Part shown: piece after piece, positions 12,237-23,826 of the stretch
Numbering within the stretch: the stretch's first letter is position 1
How the letters are laid out: the number at the start of each line of letters is the position of its first letter
Source of the DNA: Agelaius tricolor
Taxonomy: Eukaryota > Chordata > Aves > Passeriformes > Icteridae
NCBI GenBank assembly: GCA_023055355.1
Contig: JALJCS010000009.1
Coordinates: 25,445,001-25,509,000 of the forward strand
Direction: 5' to 3'
Length of the DNA: 64,000 nucleotides
Notes under the pieces: model-generated
Told to the model about the DNA's origin: nothing
What the model saw: only the letters and a program-made list of their open reading frames with translations
The model's database searches: none
Program-made: the position numbers and the translations under genes

Positions 12237-13733
12237 AGCAGCCAGTTACCTTATGCTGAGCATTGGGGAATCTGGAAAGGAAAGAGTGTCCCCTTGCAGA
12301 TCAAGTGGCAGAAAGAAGCAGATTTTGACTGTCATGCAAAGGCTCATGTGTAGTTTGAAAGAGGCAGACTCCTCAGGAGGTGCTCAAGAACCACTGGTTT
12401 ACAAATATGTGTAACCCAGTGCTCCCCACCTTTGCTCAGCTGGGGCAGGGGAAATCATTTGGAGAACCTAAAAGCAAAGGGGCATTGTAAAACCAATGTG
12501 GTGGTTTTTGCACAGGAAAAGAAAGAGAGGGACTTTGCTGCCTTGTGCTCTCAGTAATGGTGGCAAATTTTAGAGGTAAACAGTGGAAAAATGAAACAGT
12601 GACGGTAACACCTGAGAGGGCTAGTGCAGGGAAATAAGACTGGGGAGACAAAAAAAATCTGAACTGCTGAAGATGAAATGTTCTTTATGTTTGTGGAAAG
12701 GTGGGAACTGTGACAAACTCAGACCTGGAGTTTATGTTTTATTATATATTTTCCTCTTGACCCCTGGAGAATACACAAATAAAATCAATTAATGGGCCTT
12801 GAAGAAGAATTACTTTAAACTGTTCAATTAAACACTGCAATGCAGAGAACAGAAAGGAGGCGGGGGGGAAAAAACAATAAATACATCTGAAAAAATGGAC
12901 TTGTCTGAGGCGCCTGGGCCCCGACATGCACCATTACTGACGGATCGAATCACACTTCCATTAACACCATAATCTTATAGACTCCACAGGCCGTAAAAAA
13001 GGGATTTACTTTAATCAGGTTTGGTTAGGGCTGAATTTGAAAAGTGCTACAAGTGAAATAAAACACAACCTCATCCCCCCTTTGATTTTCTTTCTTCTCA
13101 CTCTGGCTCTCTAATTTACAATTTGCCAGCCACCAGTGGTTCATTTCTAATGGCTGCAATCCACTGGCGTATGTCACACTCTCTCCCTTTCTGTGGTGGA
13201 AATGATTAGGGAGAACATAGACCTTTCATTTCCATCCCCACCTCCTGCTTCCCTGGGCAAGCACTCAGGATGCAGCATTTCTTTCCATATGGGCTGTAGT
13301 CCTCCATGTTTGTGTGGTCCATACTCATTCCCTGGCTGTTCTGGCACTGATATTTGGTCACTCAGTTGTGGCTGTGAAGAGGTTTTGGAAGAGGGGCAGG
13401 CATGAGCTAGAGATGAGTAGTTTGCCCATTGGCTTACAAGCATGAGTATTGACTCCTGAAGAGAGCAGAAGTGTCAGAGTAATGGTTTCTACCTCTCTTT
13501 CCACCTCCTTTTTCTTTGCCTCTTCTCTATGCTTCAGACCGTTAAGTTTATTATGTAGGGCCAACTAAGTAGTGGTTTCTGTTCCTTTTTTAATTCATGC
13601 CCAAAAAGGGCAAATCCAACACTATGCAAAGGCTGAGATATCAAATGTGTTTGCTTTTGCTGCCCCAACTGTCTCACTATCAGTAGTAATAAAAGATAGC
13701 ATGTTTTACTGTTTAGAGAGGTGACTTATTGGG
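12235..13733. other. Non-coding stretch with a candidate conserved block
   Basis: No gene was recognised. Positions 12905-13150 are less repetitive, retain CpGs (GAGGCGCC, ACGGATCGAAT) and contain TAATCAGG and TCTAATTTAC, which gives the look of a conserved non-coding element. A 13-mer, GGATCGAATCACA (12942-12954), recurs at 16822-16834. Confidence 0.4.
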
Positions 13734-13787
13734 TGTCATGGTTCAATAGCAGCTGGCAACTCAGCACCATGCAGCCACTTGCTCACC
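13734..13787 (-). mobile_element. ERV LTR terminal fragment, antisense
   Basis: The sequence from TGTCATGGTTCAA to CTTGCTCAC matches, with roughly 85 per cent identity by eye, the reverse complement of the 3' end of a widespread bird ERV LTR family. The same family is present at 44190-44539. Beyond about 13787 the similarity stops, so only about 54 bp of the LTR end is recognisable. No coding retroviral sequence is attached. Identification is from memory of the family. Confidence 0.5.
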
Positions 13788-15254
13788 AGGCCATTGGTTA
13801 CCAGTGAACAAGCAGGTTAATTCCACTGTTAGTCAGCCCATTGTCTTCTGCTAGATTCTGTTGTGATTTCCCAAAAGTCACATCTTTGACCCATGGTAAT
13901 ATCAGCACTTGGGTGGCAGCAATGAGGAAGGTGATCACAAGGTCACCTTGGGCTTGCACCTATAGGAGCAAAAATAAAATGAAGCAAAGAACAGTCAGCT
14001 GGAATAGCTGCTGCTGCCCCCCCGCCAGAGTGCACTGACCTGTGACAGGGTCTCTCCCATATTATGTTGTAACGGGCCAGCTTGGTGGGAAATGGATTGA
14101 GTGAGTCCTGGGCACAACACAACAAAATTAACTCATAGCACCTGTGGAGAACTCTGCTGGGTCACCTGTGGCATAAGAGTTGTTTTATGATAGCTGGATG
14201 CTGACAGGTACATTTTGATTCCCAGCCTGTGGAAAACCATCAGGTTGCTTCACAGAGTTGCAGCTTCCTGAAATTTGCCCTTGCTTATCCAACATTCCCT
14301 CTTTCTTCTCCAACACACATCCACTACGTCACTGAACACGTAAAATTCTTGTGCTTAGCTGGAAAACACTACCCACTTCTCCCACACAGCTCTACAACCA
14401 GAATGGACTTATTCCTCAAGGTTTTAATGATAAAGATTTAAGGCCAAATAAAAACAGTAGGCAAGAGAACAATTTAAGCATTGCATGAGGGATCTGGTTG
14501 CACAGCCACTCTGACTTCCTGAGCACTGGAAAATGGAGGAAACATTATTCCTTAGTCCAGCTGGGAAGACCTGGTACTGGAGAGCTGTAATGGAGGAATG
14601 AAATACCACCCTTCTAGGTCAGTGGTGCCTGATGATTTCTACGACATGGGTGAAGGAATATGCTCTGTAAGAAAGGAAACCCATCATAGTGCTTCATAAA
14701 ATTAGGTTCAAGGTGCAAAATTTACACAGTTCTAAAAGCAGGAAAAATGTTTTGAATTTGTTCAAGTTGTTCGGTACAACCAGACACGAAGAATGACTGA
14801 TGAAAGTGGGAAATACAGAAGAAAATAAAAAAGTGAAGGGAAACACAGGGAAGGGGGGAGTGATATGGAGGAAAGAAATACTGGCAAAGAGTAATTTCCA
14901 TTTAGAAGGAGATGTCAAATCAGAAAGAGACTGTTACATGAACATTATGGGTGTTCATTTGTGTGCTTGTAAGATTTGAGAGAGAAAGAAATGGGGAGGA
15001 AACTAAAGGGAGGAAAGCAAAAAATAGTCTGAGATTTTGGTCAGGGGAAGGCAAGGCTAATGTTAGCAACTGATAATAAAGGCAGGCAAAGGGGGAAAAA
15101 AGCATACAATTCACTTAAAAATTCTCCAAGTTTAAAAGCTCCCCAGAGGCTTGGTAATAGAAAAGGGCTTTTAAGTGCTATTTTTTCCCCCTGTTTTTTC
15201 CTCTGGGGATGTCTCAGAGGAATGATTTATTGTCGAATGGATTTAAAGTGACAA
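13788..15254. other. Non-coding stretch, no gene recognised
   Basis: Nothing recognisable as a gene or transposon occurs here. Positions 14940-15040 are strongly purine-rich on the plus strand (runs of GAGAGA and GGGAGG), a low-complexity pattern that explains a minus-strand open frame rich in Leu, Phe and Ser. Confidence 0.55.
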
Positions 15255-15480
15255 GCCCAACTTCTGCGCGCATGCTGCAGTGGTGCCAGCAGCTCCTCTC
15301 CCGGTGTGGCAGAAGGCACTGCCTGCTGATGGCTCTGTCACACGGGGCTGCACCTCTGCGCTCTGGCACCGCTGCCAGCCCAGGCAGGACACGCCCCGGC
15401 AGGACAAAGCTGCATCCCAGGACATTCCTGGCTTGGGTGGCCGAAGTGGGAGAAGCGGCTGTAGTGATACAGAAAGACGA
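15255..15480. other. CpG-rich patch
   Basis: About 11 CpGs occur within roughly 220 bases of GC-rich sequence, in a window that is otherwise CpG-poor. A plus-strand frame (15209-15640, 143 codons) and a minus-strand frame (15214-15546) are both open across it, but neither translation resembles a known protein. It may be a small unmethylated regulatory element, the decayed end of a GC-rich repeat, or a cryptic promoter. Confidence 0.45.
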
Positions 15481-15801
15481 TGGTGAGAGGCTAAGCCTGA
15501 TTACTGCACCCAAGAAAATTGGGGTTTGGGTGACCTTTGAGGACACAGATCATTCTCCATTCCCTTTCCATGCTGCCTTCTGCTACAGCAGCTGGCCCAT
15601 AGCTGTGCCACAGCCTTGGCTTCTGCTGGGCTGTTTCTAATCACTGGTGACTCATGAGATTTTGCCTTTTTCTCTGGGTCTTTCCGTGGAGACTTCCATT
15701 GAGGCATGACTGCAACCCTGTTCTCTTCATGCCACTACAGCTGCTGCAAGCAATAAGCCTCACCTTCTCAAGGAGAGTTAAAGTAAAAACCCTCAGGGCT
15801 A

Positions 15802-15843
15802 AGTTTGGTTTGGTTTGTTTTTTTGGTTGTTTTTTTTTTTTTT
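15802..15843. repeat. T-rich low-complexity tract
   Basis: GGTTT repeats pass into two T runs, the second 13 T long. It sits about 130 bases before an ancient antisense LINE fragment but is too far away, and wrongly placed, to be that element's own tail. Confidence 0.85.
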
Positions 15844-15969
15844 GTTAATATTGAGCCTGTGTTTACTTTTGCTCTATTACACTTATATTTATACCCCTTA
15901 ATACAATTCTTCTACTTCCTTTGTATTTACACACTTGTAGACGGTTAATCTTAGCCCTTGCCAAGCAAT

Positions 15970-16330
15970 ACATATTTAATTATTTTAATCTCTTCTCATA
16001 TGTCAGTGCTTTCAGGCCCTTAATAATTTTTTTTTCCTGCTGCTCTTCTCTGAATTCCCTGTGCTCATCAACATCTTCTGTAAATGTGTGTTGCCCAGAA
16101 TTGAGGGCAGCATTCCAGGTGCTGTCCTGCCAGATCTGTACAGAGGGCCAGTACCTCCTCACTTTCTGACATGATTTCTCTGCAGATGAAGCACAGAATA
16201 ATGTTAACTTTTTATTTTCCTGCTGCTGCTGCTATATGACATTGCAGATCTGTAACTTAATTTGCTGTCCACTATATCCCACAGCCCTTATTTGATCATT
16301 GCCAATTTTCAGATATATTTCTCTTTTAAC
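15970..16330 (-). mobile_element. Ancient CR1/L3-type LINE fragment, antisense
   Basis: The order of blocks matches the reverse complement of the 3' part of ORF2 in old amniote CR1/L3 elements. TTTTAATCTCTTCTCATA is followed by CTGCTCTTCTCTGAAT, CATCAACATCTTCTGTAAA, GTTGCCCAGAATTGAGG with GCATTCCAGG, then AGAATAATGTTAACTTTTTATTTT and CTGTCCACTATATCC. Many substitutions and small indels give a decayed, clearly old copy with no open frame. Boundaries are approximate; weaker similarity may continue to about 16410. Confidence 0.7.
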
Positions 16331-17101
16331 ATCCTGGTTTCCATTTATTTTCCCTCATATGTACAAACCTGGATTATTATAAGCTGATTCTCATTTTCTC
16401 TGCTGGTCCCTACTCATAACATTTTGGCTTATGTTGTATTTGTCTTTCTACAGCAGTGGGTAATGGAAGAAGCTATTCATTCTTCTGTTGCCTTTTATTC
16501 AGTTTTTGATCCTCTGCTCCCCACAATTCCTCGTGCACGTTTGCTCATTCCTTCCCTGGAACTGTGCCCCTTGCTCACAAATGGTCAACAGCCAGGCAGC
16601 TGTGTCTTGTCTCTTTTAGGAGCCAGGGAGATTCTCCTTGACCTGAAAAGCAGCAGCAGCAGCTCCCTGTGCTGAGCTTGGCTCTGTGAATGCCAAGTGC
16701 TCCAGCCAGCTTTGCATGTCCTAACCACTGTGTGATGCTTCCTCTTGTAATCAGTCCGAGCATCACTGCTTCTCCCAATTGCCCCCTGCACTTAATTGAC
16801 CAATAGAGCTAGACATATGGAGGATCGAATCACAAATCCAAATCAGCAGTTGTCAGAGGAGATTAATTCAAACAGGAAGCTACAAAACACTTGGGCTTTT
16901 TTTTTTAAGGGTTTTTTTTTTTTTCTCAAGCTCCAGTAGAAGAAATTATTATTAATATCCCCAGCAGATGGTAGTGACTCTAATACACTTTCTCTACCCA
17001 ACTTTCCATGTGATTTTTGTAGCATTTATGTGACACTGGGAAATTACTGAGGGAGCCAGAGAAGAAGCTCCATTCACATTGCCTAATTCAAAGCACCTAA
17101 G
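16331..17101. other. Non-coding stretch, no gene recognised
   Basis: No gene was recognised. Short CAG runs occur near 16650-16665 and T-runs at 16898-16925. Positions 16800-16870 (CAATTGACCAATAG-type sequence, then GGATCGAATCACA) look non-repetitive and AT-balanced, similar in character to 12905-13150. Confidence 0.45.
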
Positions 17102-17161
17102 TTAGATTAGCCTGTGCCAAAAGGACGGGCTGTCTTAATTCACTGTACAGTCAATGCAGAG
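17102..17161. repeat. 60-bp repeat, copy 1
   Basis: It matches 17721-17780 at 54 of 60 positions without gaps, in direct orientation, with a core of TTAGCCTGTGCCAAAAGGAC in the second copy. Sequence outside the 60 bp is not alike. The 619-bp spacing and about 10 per cent divergence point to an old local duplication, or to two fragments of one unrecognised dispersed repeat. Confidence 0.85.
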
Positions 17162-17720
17162 AGACAGGTGCTCTCTGGAGGTGCTTCTCACTGCTGACTC
17201 TGAGGAGGTGAACATCATAAGTCAGGTGCACACATCTTCCCTCTTTCAGCTGCACTGCCCTCTGTTGTGCTCAGGAGTCCTCAGCTATGAAACACACCCA
17301 ACCAAGGCTGCTGTAGCTGTGTCCTGCTTTGGCTACCAGTCCCAGCCATGCTGAGATCAAGGCTCTTTTGTGTTACCCACTGCGTGCTCCTGCACCAAGG
17401 GGTGACTTTTCCCAACCCTTTGTTCTAAACAGACAGCAGTGAGGCAGCACAGCCTCAGGGGGACTGCCCCACGGGTGCAGAAGGTGGGCAGTTAAGGAGA
17501 CTGAAGATCTGCTTGGCAGAGCAAGGCAACCTACTTTATAAAGTGCTCAACAGGGACTTTGAAGAGGACCCTCATCTTTTCTCTGTCAGTCATAAAAGCA
17601 GAGCAGAGCAAAGCAACTCTCTCCACTTTTGCCCCTTGACAGCCTTCAGCTGTGGAGGGGAGCTCACAGCTGAAGACCTGATTGCCCCCACTAGGGCTGC
17701 AGGAGGAGTCCTCAGGTGGC

Positions 17721-17780
17721 TTAGGTTAGCCTGTGCCAAAAGGACAGGCTGTCTGAATTCACTGTGCAGCCAGTGCAGAG
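17721..17780. repeat. 60-bp repeat, copy 2
   Basis: This is the direct-orientation partner of 17102-17161. Five of the six differences are transitions, as expected for neutral ageing of a duplicate. The unit contains the near-palindrome GACAGGCTGTC in this copy. No open frame is shared by the two copies. Confidence 0.85.
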
Positions 17781-18504
17781 GCAGGGCCTTGGTGTTGATG
17801 CTCTGATGAGTTCCCCCTTGCTTAGGTGAAGATGGCAGGTGGAGGCACTCAGAGGAAAACAAAGGAATGGAGGGAACAGGTGTGCTCCAAGTATAGCTAT
17901 ATAAAGCCACGGCCTGTTTATCTTTTTCTTGCCTGTGCCTGCTCTATACTTGTGCTGCATCCTCTGAGGCCTTCATCCAACCACCAAGCCTTAGCTGACA
18001 ATTGGCTCCTTCCTCAACAGCTGTTGAAGGAAGGTAAGAGGCTTTGCAAGGATTTTCTATGAGCTGAAGAAAAATATAGTGACAAAAGTTCTTGCAGGAG
18101 CCCATGAGGGGAACAGGGCAGCTTTCAGGTGAGCAGCAGAGTGCTCTTGCAGGTCTGGAGCTGGCTTAAAGGTCAGAGCATGAAGATTAGGGTTAAGAGG
18201 AGCTCCCCAGGCACTACCTGGGGCCTAGGGTCTGCCCTGTGAGAGCTGAGCAGAGAATCCACAAGATGGAGAAGCCTTGATGGTGATGTGCCCCTGACAG
18301 GGGGAATATGTGCCATGGTTTCTGTGAGGTTGGAGCTTGGAGGAAACAGTCTGGATGGGTCTTTCGCTCTGCTGGCTTCTTGATTAACTGCAATCAGCAA
18401 GGGGGAAGAGGACTTTGTACTGAAACCCTCTGCTCAATACCTAGCAGCGATTTTTGCTTTTTTTTCCTTTCTTCTCCCTCTCGAAAAATTAAAAAGTGTG
18501 AGGA
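17781..18504. other. Non-coding stretch, no gene recognised
   Basis: Nothing recognisable as a gene or repeat occurs here. The plus-strand frame at 17826-18062 and the minus-strand frames opposite it overlap each other and resemble no protein. Confidence 0.55.
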
Positions 18505-18625
18505 TGCATGAAGATTGGAATAGAAATCATTGACAATCTTATCATACCACCATATAAATCAATAATATGCACTTGACTGGAATAATACTGATTGCTGCAT
18601 CCTATGAAAGCTATAGTAGGTTGAG
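18505..18625 (+). mobile_element. Ancient CR1/L3-type LINE ORF2 fragment, sense
   Basis: The run GGAATAGAAATCATTGACAA, followed by TCTTATCATACCACCATATA and AATCAATAATATGCAC, matches the ORF2 region of old CR1/L3 LINEs. In the intact element this region encodes a segment just before the consensus that reads 'first-person exclusive' RNA-binding sequence of the LINE C-terminus. The match then weakens through CTGGAATAATACTG and ATAGTAGG. Coding potential is gone. It is in the opposite orientation to the fragment at 15970-16330, so the two are separate insertions. Identification is by memory of the consensus. Confidence 0.55.
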
Positions 18626-21317
18626 GTGGGATTTGAAACTTTGAGATTAGCCTTTTTGAAAAGATGCCCAGATAAGTTTTGGGCTGCTTCAGTGAGCACT
18701 ATGTGAAATCCCACCACCTGTGGTATGGAGGGGGTCAGACAAGAAAATTCATCATGAGTGTGTCAAAGTCTCCAACTGCAGCCCTGGAGTTGAAGGAAAG
18801 ACTTCCAACAGGACAATTCCAGCTTGGTGCTGCTGTACTGGAAGCACACACGAAAGGTAAGAGAAATGGTGACTGGTGTAGAACAGTACTGGATGAATAA
18901 TTACATGTACAGGGGGATATTAATTATCTTAGTTTGTCACAATGAAGAAAGAGTTGGAAATTAAAACCGGAATACGCACATTTATGTTGTTGGAGTAAGA
19001 GTCTTGGGGTGGAGTTTTCTTGCTCAGAAAAGTTATTTTTGCTTGGATGCTTGGTGCAGGGGATGGAAACTGTGAGGATCAGGCTGGTAGCTTGTGATGT
19101 ATTCTGGTGGTAACTAGCTTTGCATTGTAGGAGGTGTGAGCTGAGGTCCTCCTATGTGACTCCTCAGAGCTCCCTCAAGACAAATGGCCTTAGCACAGGT
19201 GAAAGAAATGCAATCTGGCCTTTTCTTGTTAAGATCAGCCCTCTGCTGCCCCTGCTACTCCCTTCAGAACCATCTGGCATTCCTAAAGAAATTTGGATGG
19301 GATTCTTCCAGTAATTCTGAGGGTCAGAAAAGCCTTACCTTTTGCAGGATTTGGTGTCTTGTGCACACACAGTCATCAGATGAACTCAGGCATGGAGCAG
19401 ATGCTGCTGGGTTAAATGTTCTGTCCATTTTTTCCCTGGCAAGCTAGTAGTTGCCTGAAATGGAGAAATACATATGCACACTCCTCCTAACTGGGACAGC
19501 AGAAGCTGGTGCTATGAGAGATCTCTCAGGTTGTCAAGTGAGTAGGATTAGGTATGGCCCAGGAATTTGAGAATAAATGCATCTCTGTTGTGCAGGATAA
19601 AAGGAGATGGTGATCAATATATCTTAGAGCTTCAGGGCTTAAGGCAAGCAGTATCTGACAGGATTAGGAAGAAACTTTTTTAACATGGACTAGTCATCCT
19701 ATAATTGCCTGCCTGGGATGCTCACACATCCTTTTCTGATAGCCTAGGGAAGCCAGCCACCTGAGAGAGTCAGCTGCTATGGCAAAACTTGTGTGAAGAA
19801 AGTACTTGTGTCTTGCAATTCCTGTGTGCCATAGTTGTTACAGAGGGGATGCAGTGAGGCTTGAATTCCTGGAGGCAGGGAGGCAATGGTGCTTCAGCAC
19901 GGATCCCTTCTAAAGAGAGTGGAAGGAAGGAGCTGAAAATTGGGAGCGGTGGTGGTACTGTGGCTGGGGCCAGCCCTTGGTGCAGAAATGGATGGATGCA
20001 GATGTAGAGATTGTGGGTGGGTGAAGGAACTTGCCAGCTGCCTCCCAGCATTGCACAGGTGTGTGTGGGGGGCTCATTATGTGATGTGCCTGTCATCATT
20101 AACACAGTGGCAGATGTCCTGGGATGTGACTGTTGTAACCGCAAGGAAGAGGACAAGTCTAGAGTTGAGGGCTTTGGAGTTGAACCTTGCTATAAGCATG
20201 GTAGTACCTTCAGGCATGTGCAGAAGGCTTCATGGGTCTTCTCTCTTTTTCTCCATGATATAATTCCTATACTTGGTGTTTTCTATTTGTTCTACCCTGA
20301 CCTTCCCTATAGTAATGTCTAAAGGGCATCTGTCCTATGGAATGTATATACGTCAGGGACTTGGGGTAACCATGAAGGTAATTTAGGCTTCTTATCCAAT
20401 GTTTGAACATGAGGGCTGTGAATCTTGCCTCTCTTTCCACAGGATGTAGCTGATGACCTGGGTGGCATTTTGAAGCTGTTTTGCACTGGAGACCTTTACT
20501 GTGGTGTTTTTATGCAAGAAGGGATATTCTCCATGTTCTGGCTCTCTCTTTTGCAATAGAAATAATAATGCACAGTAGCATACTCTGTGAAGGACCCTGT
20601 GCTTGTGTGACCTGTTTCATGTGCTGCTTTACTCTTTCTGACAATCGAGGCACACACCATGTGCTCCTGAGGGGAAAAAAAAAAAAAAAACAACAAACCA
20701 GCAAACAAAAGCCTCATAAGTGCCAGGATTATAATGGCAGAAAGGCAGAGTCAGTTCTGCTATAGCTTTGTCTCTCAGGATTCAGAGGAAGTCCTTGGTA
20801 GGAATAGGGAGTCAGCAGAGGGTATGTTTCTTTGGCTGCTGAGGTCAAGAGACAGAAGGAATTGAGTTGATTTGTGTAAATACACTGAGTCAGAGCAGGA
20901 AGAGAAGAGGGCTATTGAACCTGAAGAACAGTCATGGCACAAGAAGAGCAGGGGATGAAGTACCTTACAACTAGTTTGGAGTAGTGGACCCTTGAGGAAG
21001 CATGTCTGCTAAAATTGCTTGGAGTAAATTGCTTGAGTAGTTCTTAAAATGAATATTAAATTGTAAGATAAAGGACTTAGGTCACTGACGGTGACCGCCT
21101 AGCCTTGTCTGACTTCAGATCCCTTTAACACAGGAGACCTGCAAGAGACTGTTGTTAGTGTCTCTCACCTCTGGGAATACCTAGAGTCTAATAAGAATAT
21201 AGGTGAAATATTCTTGCAGCTATTTTGGGCTTTTTGGGTCTCTGACAATCAGCACTGTTGCACTTTAGAGCCTGCCTGAATGTACTCCTTCATTTGAATT
21301 CCCCTACTTAAGTATCA
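18626..21317. other. Non-coding stretch, no gene recognised
   Basis: Open frames at 19770-20322 overlap on both strands and resemble no protein. A run of 16 A at 20675-20690 is followed by CAACAAACCAGCAAACAAAA-type A-rich sequence, but no retrocopy body was recognised upstream of it. Confidence 0.55.
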
Positions 21318-21440
21318 GCATTTCCATTTCACAGATAAAGAAATTGAGACAGAAAGGTAAAATGACTTGCTAAATGTGCTCACAGAAGAATTGGGAGTAG
21401 CACCCTGTGAATGCTCCGTGCTGGCTGCATCTGCTGGGTT
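21318..21440 (+). mobile_element. MIR-like ancient tRNA-derived SINE
   Basis: CATTTCCATTTCACAGATAA is followed by AGAAATTGAGACAGAAAGG, AATGACTTGC and TGCTCACAGAAGAATTGGG, in the same order and spacing as the core and 3' part of MIR (cattttacagatgaggaaac, then gaggcacagagaggtt, then tgacttgcccaaggtcacac). MIR is abundant in mammals and survives in birds only as scarce, highly diverged copies, so a decayed copy like this is plausible. The tRNA-related 5' end is not recognisable. Confidence 0.65.
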
Positions 21441-23715
21441 ATACTCCCACCCCTGTGCAGAAGGTCTGGCTAGCAAACCCCTCTGCTGAAACCTGCTGGG
21501 TTGAATGCTTTCTGATAATTCTCTGAGACATAAGCGTGTTGCTTTATGGAAGTTTTTAAGGCTATGGAATCTGTTATTTTTGCTTTTTATGTCTTACAAA
21601 GCAGACAATAAAGGAAACGTAGCAACTATTCTTTGTGACTTTAATCCCAGTATGTGTACATTGCACTTAGCACAATAACATCTGGAAGCAGGTTTTTCTG
21701 TTCCTTCTGATGTTGAAAGACCCGATGATTGCTGGACTAAAGGTTAATCACACAGTTGTGCAATCTGGCAGATTGGGGAATAGGAGAAAGCAAACCCAGC
21801 CTGCTCTTCTCTGCCTAGCTAATAGTCACAGGTCCTTCTGGTGCCACTTTCTGACTGCTAAACTGACCAGCTGCTGCTGTTCCCTCTTGGTGAACTTGGA
21901 GAGCAGGAAGGCTGCACCTAAATGCAGATTTGTGTGCCCCTGTTTGCATAATTGGAGCAAGCAAGGCTGAGGGTGACATCTGCAGCAGTTGTGCTTGTTA
22001 CTACTGAAATATAGGAAGGAGGGAGGGAAACCAGTTGTGATCTTTGTGCAGGCTGCTTTATGTTCTTGCCCCACCCATTGTAGCTCTAGGTCCTGTCAGC
22101 TATAGACACTGGGGCCGTTAAGAAAAAGGGGTTTCTGGAAATAAGTATCCAAGTTTAGGGGGCACTTTGGTTTGACCTGACTGAGGGAGAAATTGTAGAG
22201 TGAGGCCAGCTCTTTGTTCAACCTCAGAGTTCAGCCAGAAGAAATCCCTCAGAATTGTCTGTGCCAAGTAAAGCTTCCTGTACAGAATTCACACTTTCTC
22301 AGCTACTGAAGCTGCACAGCCATGAGACTTACAGCTGGAGGAAAAAGGTTTTCATTAGCTCTGTGGCTCTCAGAGCTACTTGTTTAATTTCACTTTTATG
22401 ATATAAGAATGTGTGTATGTATCTAGCACTTAACATTCATCTTCTCTCACATGCACTATATTGAATCACATATTCTTTTACTGTTTGTTTTTGCATAGGT
22501 AATTGTGACATAAGATCTGAATTATTTATTTTTTTCCTGACTGCATTATATGTGCTGGTCTTGCTCTTCACTTATAGAAATGTAGTGGCTCCACTTTAAC
22601 CTGTTTAGCTTTTGAGATCTACCTGTCTATCAATCTCTTTTCTTATAAGGATGAACAATGTTTGTTTTACACAGCTCCATATTGCACATAACATTTGGCA
22701 GTAGGAAAATCTCATGAAAAGTTACTACACACACATGAAAAATGGTCTGGGGAATAAAATGTAGAAGAGTGATGATGTTGCTGACTGTCTGGCTTGGTAG
22801 TTGAGATGCTTTTTTGTAGTAGTACAGATACTCTTAGTAGTAGAGGTACTCTTCTGTAAATTGAGAGGGCTGGTTAAGCAAGGATTAAAGTTCAAGGCAC
22901 TGAGCTGGAACTGAGGAAAGCAATTCTAAGTAGTCTCACAGACTACCTGAGTGATTATGGATAGTTCACAGGATGTTTCTCATTCACCTTCTGTGAAGGC
23001 ATGTAATACCACGTTCCCTTATCATGTGTATTTATGTGGTTACGTGATCTGGGCAGGAAGTGTCTGCTGTGTATTTGTACAGCTGGGCACAAAATCAAGC
23101 ACTAACCTCAAAGTTTGCTGCTATGCTAAAACAAATGGCCACAGGTTTTGTAATGTGCTGTGGAGCAACCTCTACAATTTGGGGGATTGATGGGTCAATA
23201 AAGGGTGTGAGACAGTCATACAGAAAGAAAAGGACAGAAATGGGTTTAAATAAATGGGATTGTTTTAATTAAGAAGCAGGACTGAGAGGATTTTGAAGGG
23301 TTGGACAGACTTGTAAACCTTTTTTGCAGACAATATTTTGATTACCTAGCTGATCTTTTTACAGGGTGCAAGTGTTTGGTGGCATTGTCTGGGGATTCTA
23401 CAATGTAAACATCATTGCTCATCTCTTGTCCACCTGCAGTGCTGGCTTAAGATTCAGAGTAAGAAAACTATCTAATATTTAAGCGCAGTGCTTAAAGGAT
23501 AAAAGGGGTCTCCCTCCTGGGTGGTGCAGCAGGATACTAATTTGTGAGAAAAGTCTGGTTTGTCACCTTGAGCCCAGGTGATGTCGCTCATCATCAACAT
23601 GCTCCCTGTTAGCAGGAGGGACTCGGCAATGACAAGTGCAGCCTTCTATTTCTAGAGGATTCAAAGTTTAATTACTTTGTCGCTGTCTCATGTAAAATTG
23701 CTCCAGGCACAAAGA
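21441..23715. other. Non-coding stretch, no gene recognised
   Basis: No gene or transposon was recognised. A small imperfect repeat of ACTCTTAGTAGTA-like units lies at about 22815-22855. Positions 23560-23715, with TTTAATTACTTTGTCGCTG, precede the CpG cluster and may belong to the same regulatory block. Confidence 0.5.
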
Positions 23716-23826
23716 GCGCCCGGGACTCGTGTGTGCCAAGGCAGTGGCGGCTCAGCCTGGAGCGCTGACATTCCGCGGAGCTGCCGGCGCTCGGTGCGTC
23801 CCAGCAGTGCTGTGTGCCTGCAGTGC
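23716..23826. promoter_or_regulatory. Compact CpG cluster, candidate cryptic promoter or enhancer
   Basis: Twelve CpGs fall within about 111 bases, including CCGCGG and GCCGGCGC, in surroundings where CpG is rare. No TATA box was found close by and no convincing open frame starts here. It is much too short for a standard CpG island definition. It may be an unmethylated enhancer core, a non-coding RNA start site, or a gene-conversion GC patch. Confidence 0.35.

Noticed and set aside
13788..14130. Continuation of the 13734 LTR through the following 300 bp
   Set aside because: No further block of the LTR, including its other terminus, could be found.
20675..20720. Poly-A followed by A-rich sequence as a retrocopy tail
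   Set aside because: No recognisable parent sequence upstream, no polyadenylation signal in position and no target duplication seen.
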